In this document: positions 59,601 to 64,000 of the stretch, in pieces
Position numbering within the stretch: the stretch's first letter is position 1
Layout: every line of letters begins with the position of its first letter
DNA from: Panagrolaimus kolymaensis
Lineage: Eukaryota; Nematoda; Chromadorea; Rhabditida; Panagrolaimidae
Length of the DNA: 64,000 nucleotides
Direction: 5' to 3'
Assembly (NCBI GenBank): GCA_028622995.1
Contig: JAJQJQ010000108.1
Location: forward strand, 47,312 to 111,311
The notes under the pieces: generated by a model
What the model was told of the DNA's origin: nothing
What the model saw: only the letters and a program-made list of their open reading frames with translations
The model's database searches: none
Translations under genes and position numbers: made by a program

Positions 59601-62600
59601 CAGCAAAATAGTAAGCTTTTCGGTGTGATGATGCTTTTCAAGAAGCATTCCAACGAAATAGTAAGCTTTTCGGCGTGATGATGCTTTTCAAGAAGCATTC
59701 CAACGAAATAGTAAGCTCTTCGGCGTTAAGATGCTTTTCAAGAAGCATTCCAACGAAATAGTAAGCTTTTCGGCGTGATGATGTTTTCTAGAAGCATTTC
59801 AGCAAAATAGTAAGCTTTTCGGTGTGATGATGCTTTTCAAGAAGCATTCCAACGAAATAGTAAGCTTTTCGGCGTGATGATGTTTTCAAGAAGCATTCCA
59901 ACGAAATAGTAAGCTTTTCGGCGTGATCATGCTTTTCAAGAAGCATTCCAACGAAATAGTAAGCTTTTCGGCGTGATGATGTTTTCTAGAAGCATTTCAG
60001 CAAAATAGTAAGCTTTTCGGTGTGATGATGCTTTTCAAGAAGCATTCCAACGAAATAGTAAGCTTTTCGGCGTGATGATGCTTTTCAAGAAGCAATCCAC
60101 CGAAATAGTAAACTTTCGGCGTGATGATGTTTTCAAGAAGCATTCCAACGAAATAGTAAGCTTTTCGGCGTGATGATGCTTTTCAAGAAGCATTCCAACG
60201 AAATATTAATCTTTTCGGCGTTATGATGTTTTCAAGACATTCCAACGAAATAGTAAGTTTTTCGGCGTTATGATGCTTTTCAAGAAGCATTCCAACGAAA
60301 TATTAATCTTTTCGGCGTTATGATGTTTTCAAGACATTCCAACGAAATAGTAAGTTTTTCGGCGTGATGATGTTTTCAAGAAGCATTCCAACGAAATAGT
60401 AAGTTTTTCGGCGTTATGATGCTTTCCAAGAAGCAATCCACCGAAATAGTAAACTTTTCGGCGTGATGATGTTTTCAAGAAGCATTCCAACGAAATAGTA
60501 AGCTTTTCGGCGTGATGATGTTTTCAAGAAGCATTCCAACGAAATAGTAAGCTTTTCGGCGTTATGATGCTTTTCAAGAAGCATTCCAACGAAATATTAA
60601 TCTTTTCGGCGTTATGATGTTTTCAAGACATTCCAACGAAATAGTAAGCTTTTCAGCGTTATGATGTTTTCAAGAAGCATTCCAACGAAATAGTAAGCTC
60701 TTCGGCGTTAAGATGCTTTTCAAGAAGCATTCCAACGAAATAGTAAGCTTTTCGGCGTGATGATGTTTTCAAGAAGCAATCCACCGAAATAGTAAACTTT
60801 TCGGCGTGATGATGCTTTTCAAGAAGCATTCCAACGAAATAGTAAGCTCTTCGGCGTTATGATGTTTTCAAGAAGCATTCCAACGAAATAGTAAGCTTTT
60901 CGGCGTTATGATGCTTTTCAAGAAGCATTCCAACGAAATATTAATCTTTTCGGCGTTATGATGTTTTCAAGACATTCCAACGAAATAGTAAGTTTTTCGG
61001 CGTGATGATGTTTTCAAGAAGCATTCCAACGAAATAGTAAGCTTTTCAGCGTTATGATGTTTTCAAGAAGCATTCCAACGAAATAGTAAGCTCTTCGGCG
61101 TTAAGATGCTTTTCAAGAAGCATTACAACGAAATAGTAAGCTTTTCGGCGTGATGATGCTTTTCAAGAAGCATTCCAACGAAATAGTAAGCTCTTCGGCG
61201 TTAAGATGCTTTTCAAGAAGCATTCCAACGAAATAGTAAGCTTTTCGGCATGATGATGTTTTCAAGAAGCATTCCAACGAAATAGTAAGCTTTTCGGCGT
61301 GATCATGCTTTTCAAGAAGCATTCCAACGAAATAGTAAGCTTTTCGGCGTGATGATGTTTTCTAGAAGCATTTCAGCAAAATAGTAAGCTTTTCGGTGTG
61401 ATGATGCTTTTCAAGAAGCATTCCAACGAAATAGTAAGCTTTTCGGCGTGATGATGCTTTTCAAGAAGCAATCCACCGAAATAGTAAACTTTTCGGCGTG
61501 ATGATGTTTTCAAGAAGCATTCCAACGAAATAGTAAGCTTTTCGGCGTGATGATGCTTTTCAAGAAGCATTCCAACGAAATATTAATCTTTTCGGCGTTA
61601 TGATGTTTTCAAGACATTCCAACGAAATAGTAAGTTTTTCGGCGTTATGATGCTTTTCAAGAAGCATTCCAACGAAATATTAATCTTTTCGGCGTTATGA
61701 TGTTTTCAAGACATTCCAACGAAATAGTAAGTTTTTCGGCGTGATGATGTTTTCAAGAAGCATTCCAACGAAATAGTAAGTTTTTCGGCGTTATGATGCT
61801 TTCCAAGAAGCAATCCACCGAAATAGTAAACTTTTCGGCGTGATGATGCTTTTCAAGAAGCATTCCAACGAAATAGTAAGCTCTTCGGCGTTATGATGTT
61901 TTCAAGAAGCATTCCAACGAAATAGTAAGCTTTTCGGCGTTATGATGCTTTTCAAGAAGCATTCCAACGAAATATTAATCTTTTCGGCGTTATGATGTTT
62001 TCAAGACATTCCAACGAAATAGTAAGCTTTTCAGCGTTATGATGTTTTCAAGAAGCATTCCAACGAAATAGTAAGCTCTTCGGCGTTAAGATGCTTTTCA
62101 AGAAGCATTCCAACGAAATAGTAAGCTTTTCGGCGTTAAGATGCTTTTCAAGAAGCATTCCAACGAAATAGTAAGCTTTTCGGCGTGATGATGTTTTCAA
62201 GAAGCATTCCAACGAAATAGTAAGCTTTTCGGCGTGATGATGCTTTTCAAGAAGCATTCCAACGAAATAGTAAGCTCTTCGGCGTTAAGATGCTTTTCAA
62301 GAAGCATTACAACGAAATAGTAAGCTTTTCGGCGTGATGATGCTTTTCAAGAAGCATTCCAACGAAATAGTAAGCTTTTCGGCGTGATGATGCTTTTCAA
62401 GAAGCATTCCAACGAAATAGTAAGCTCTTCGGCGTTAAGATGCTTTTCAAGAAGCATTACAACGAAATAGTAAGCTTTTCGGCGTGATGATGCTTTTCAA
62501 GGAGCATTCCAACGAAATAGTAAGCTCTTCGGCGTTAAGTTGCTTTTCAAGAAGCATTCCAACGAAATAGTAAGCTTTTCGGCGTGATGATGTTTTCTAG

Positions 62601-64000
62601 AAGCATTTCAGCAAAATAGTAAGCTTTTCGGTGTGATGATGCTTTTCAAGAAGCATTCCAACGAAATAGTAAGCTTTTCGGCGTGATGATGTTTTCAAGA
62701 AGCATTCCAACGAAATAGTAAGCTTTTCGGCGTGATCATGCTTTTCAAGAAGCATTCCAACGAAATAGTAAGCTTTTCGGCGTGATGATGTTTTCTAGAA
62801 GCATTTCAGCAAAATAGTAAGCTTTTCGGTGTGATGATGCTTTTCAAGAAGCATTCCAACGAAATAGTAAGCTTTTCGGCGTGATGATGCTTTTCAAGAA
62901 GCAATCCACCGAAATAGTAAACTTTCGGCGTGATGATGTTTTCAAGAAGCATTCCAACGAAATAGTAAGCTTTTCGGCGTGATGATGCTTTTCAAGAAGC
63001 ATTCCAACGAAATATTAATCTTTTCGGCGTTATGATGTTTTCAAGACATTCCAACGAAATAGTAAGTTTTTCGGCGTTATGATGCTTTTCAAGAAGCATT
63101 CCAACGAAATATTAATCTTTTCGGCGTTATGATGTTTTCAAGACATTCCAACGAAATAGTAAGCTTTTCAGCGTTATGATGTTTTCAAGAAGCATTCCAA
63201 CGAAATAGTAAGCTCTTCGGCGTTAAGATGCTTTTCAAGAAGCATTCCAACGAAATAGTAAGCTTTTCGGCGTTAAGATGCTTTTCAAGAAGCATTCCAA
63301 CGAAATAGTAAGCTTTTCGGCGTGATGATGTTTTCAAGAAGCATTCCAACGAAATAGTAAGCTTTTCGGCGTGATGATGCTTTCAAGAAGCATTCCAACG
63401 AAATAGTAAGCTCTTCGGCGTTAAGATGCTTTTCAAGAAGCATTCCAACGAAATAGTAAGCTTTTCGGCGTGATGATGTTTTCAAGAAGCATTCCAACGA
63501 AATAGTAAGCTTTTCGGCGTGATGATGCTTTTCAAGAAGCATTCCAACGAAATAGTAAGCTTTTCGGTGTGATGATGCTTTTCAAGAAGCATTCCAACGA
63601 AATAGTAAGCTTTTCGGCGTGATGATGCTTTTCAAGAAGCAATCCACCGAAATAGTAAACTTTTCGGCGTTATGATGTTTTCAAGAATCATTCCAACGAA
63701 ATAGTAAGCTTTTCGGCGTTATGATGCTTTTCAAGAAGCATTCCAACGAAATATTAATCTTTTCGGCGTTATGATGTTTTCAAGACATTCCAACGAAATA
63801 GTAAGTTTTTCGGCGTTATGATGCTTTTCAAGAAGCATTCCAACGAAATATTAATCTTTTCGGCGTTATGATGTTTTCAAGACATTCCAACGAAATAGTA
63901 AGTTTTTCGGCGTGATGATGTTTTCAAGAAGCATTCCAACGAAATAGTAAGCTTTTCGGCGTGATCATGCTTTTCAAGAAGCATTCCAACGAAATAGTAA
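56630..64000 (+). repeat. S-only stretch, about 150 modules
   Basis: 7.4 kb of S modules only, 47-50 bases each. From about 56830 to 60060 the dominant unit is a 149-base trimer: S with CTCTTCGGCGTTAAGATG, a 49-base S with TTTTCTAGAAGCATTTCAGC, and S with TTTTCGGTGTGATG. From about 60190 another arrangement appears, a 97-base dimer of a 50-base S ending CGAAATATT and a 47-base S with TTTTCAAGACATTCC (for example 60208 and 60305). L is absent. Confidence 0.93.
56831..59316 (+). repeat. 1,243-base duplication in the S-only stretch
   Basis: AGCTCTTCGGCGTTAAG at 56831 and 58074, and the rare TAGTATGCTTTTCGG at 57471 and 58714, share a 1,243-base offset, and the order of S variants between them agrees. 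A third TAGTATGC at 59311 is 597 bases further on, indicating a later, smaller duplication. Confidence 0.88.

Larger units (their letters stand above)
52370..64000 (+). repeat. Right satellite array, same family and orientation as the left
   Basis: Starts abruptly inside an S module (TGATGCTTTTCAAGAAGC) fused to hexokinase exon 5 and runs off the window. Orientation matches the left array. L modules occur only up to 56629; beyond that it is pure S. Unlike the left edge, the first units here are not decayed: the opening stretch 52371 onward is nearly identical to 54939 onward (offset 2,568). No gene is seen. Confidence 0.98.

Noticed and set aside
52365..63542. Minus- and plus-strand open frames of 61-98 codons in the right array, with repeated TISLECFLK-type peptides.
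   Set aside because: Translations of the S module only. Module lengths of 50 and 49 bases are not multiples of three, so the frame rotates and ends quickly.
1..64000. Telomere, rRNA or tRNA genes.
   Set aside because: No TTAGGC/TTAGGG-type runs, no rRNA-like conserved stretches and no cloverleaf with a TTC-type T-loop were noticed.

Overview
The window is eukaryotic and most likely from a nematode. It is AT-rich, the genes have very short introns (45-57 bases, one of 86) ending in T-rich acceptors such as TTTTTAG or TTTCAG, and the one intact gene is the orthologue of the meiotic cyclin COSA-1/CNTD1. I cannot name the species. About 86% of the window is tandem satellite DNA. No rRNA, tRNA, telomere repeat or CRISPR array was seen.

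Layout: a left satellite array (1 to about 43,310), a 9 kb island of mostly unique sequence (about 43,310-52,369), and a right satellite array (52,370-64,000, running off the window). Both arrays are made of the same two modules in the same orientation: a 50-base module S, usually with a HindIII site and two nested inverted repeats, and a 110/111-base AT-rich module L. S+L gives a 160/161-base monomer. Different stretches carry different higher-order arrangements: a 160/161-base monomer, a 260-base SSSL unit, a 783-base unit, tandem 1,777- and 1,243-base duplications, and pure-S stretches with 149- and 97-base sub-periods.

The island holds, left to right: a 5'-truncated, inactivated vps-52 pseudogene (+); a five-exon, apparently intact cosa-1/CNTD1 gene (-) with one GC-AG intron; a 1.1 kb nearly perfect palindrome with 511-base arms; a 539-base non-autonomous hAT element with a perfect 8-base target duplication; two consecutive remnants of a phlebovirus-type envelope glycoprotein gene (-), as carried by some nematode LTR retroelements; and a hexokinase gene (+) that has lost one base in exon 3 and is cut off by satellite within its C-terminal domain.

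The two genes that touch satellite are both truncated exactly on the satellite-facing side (vps-52 lost its 5' part, hexokinase its 3' part), while the meiotic gene between them is open throughout. This could be heterochromatin that has captured gene fragments, a germline-limited or B-type chromosome segment, or in part an assembly artefact at satellite joins. The sequence alone does not decide between them.
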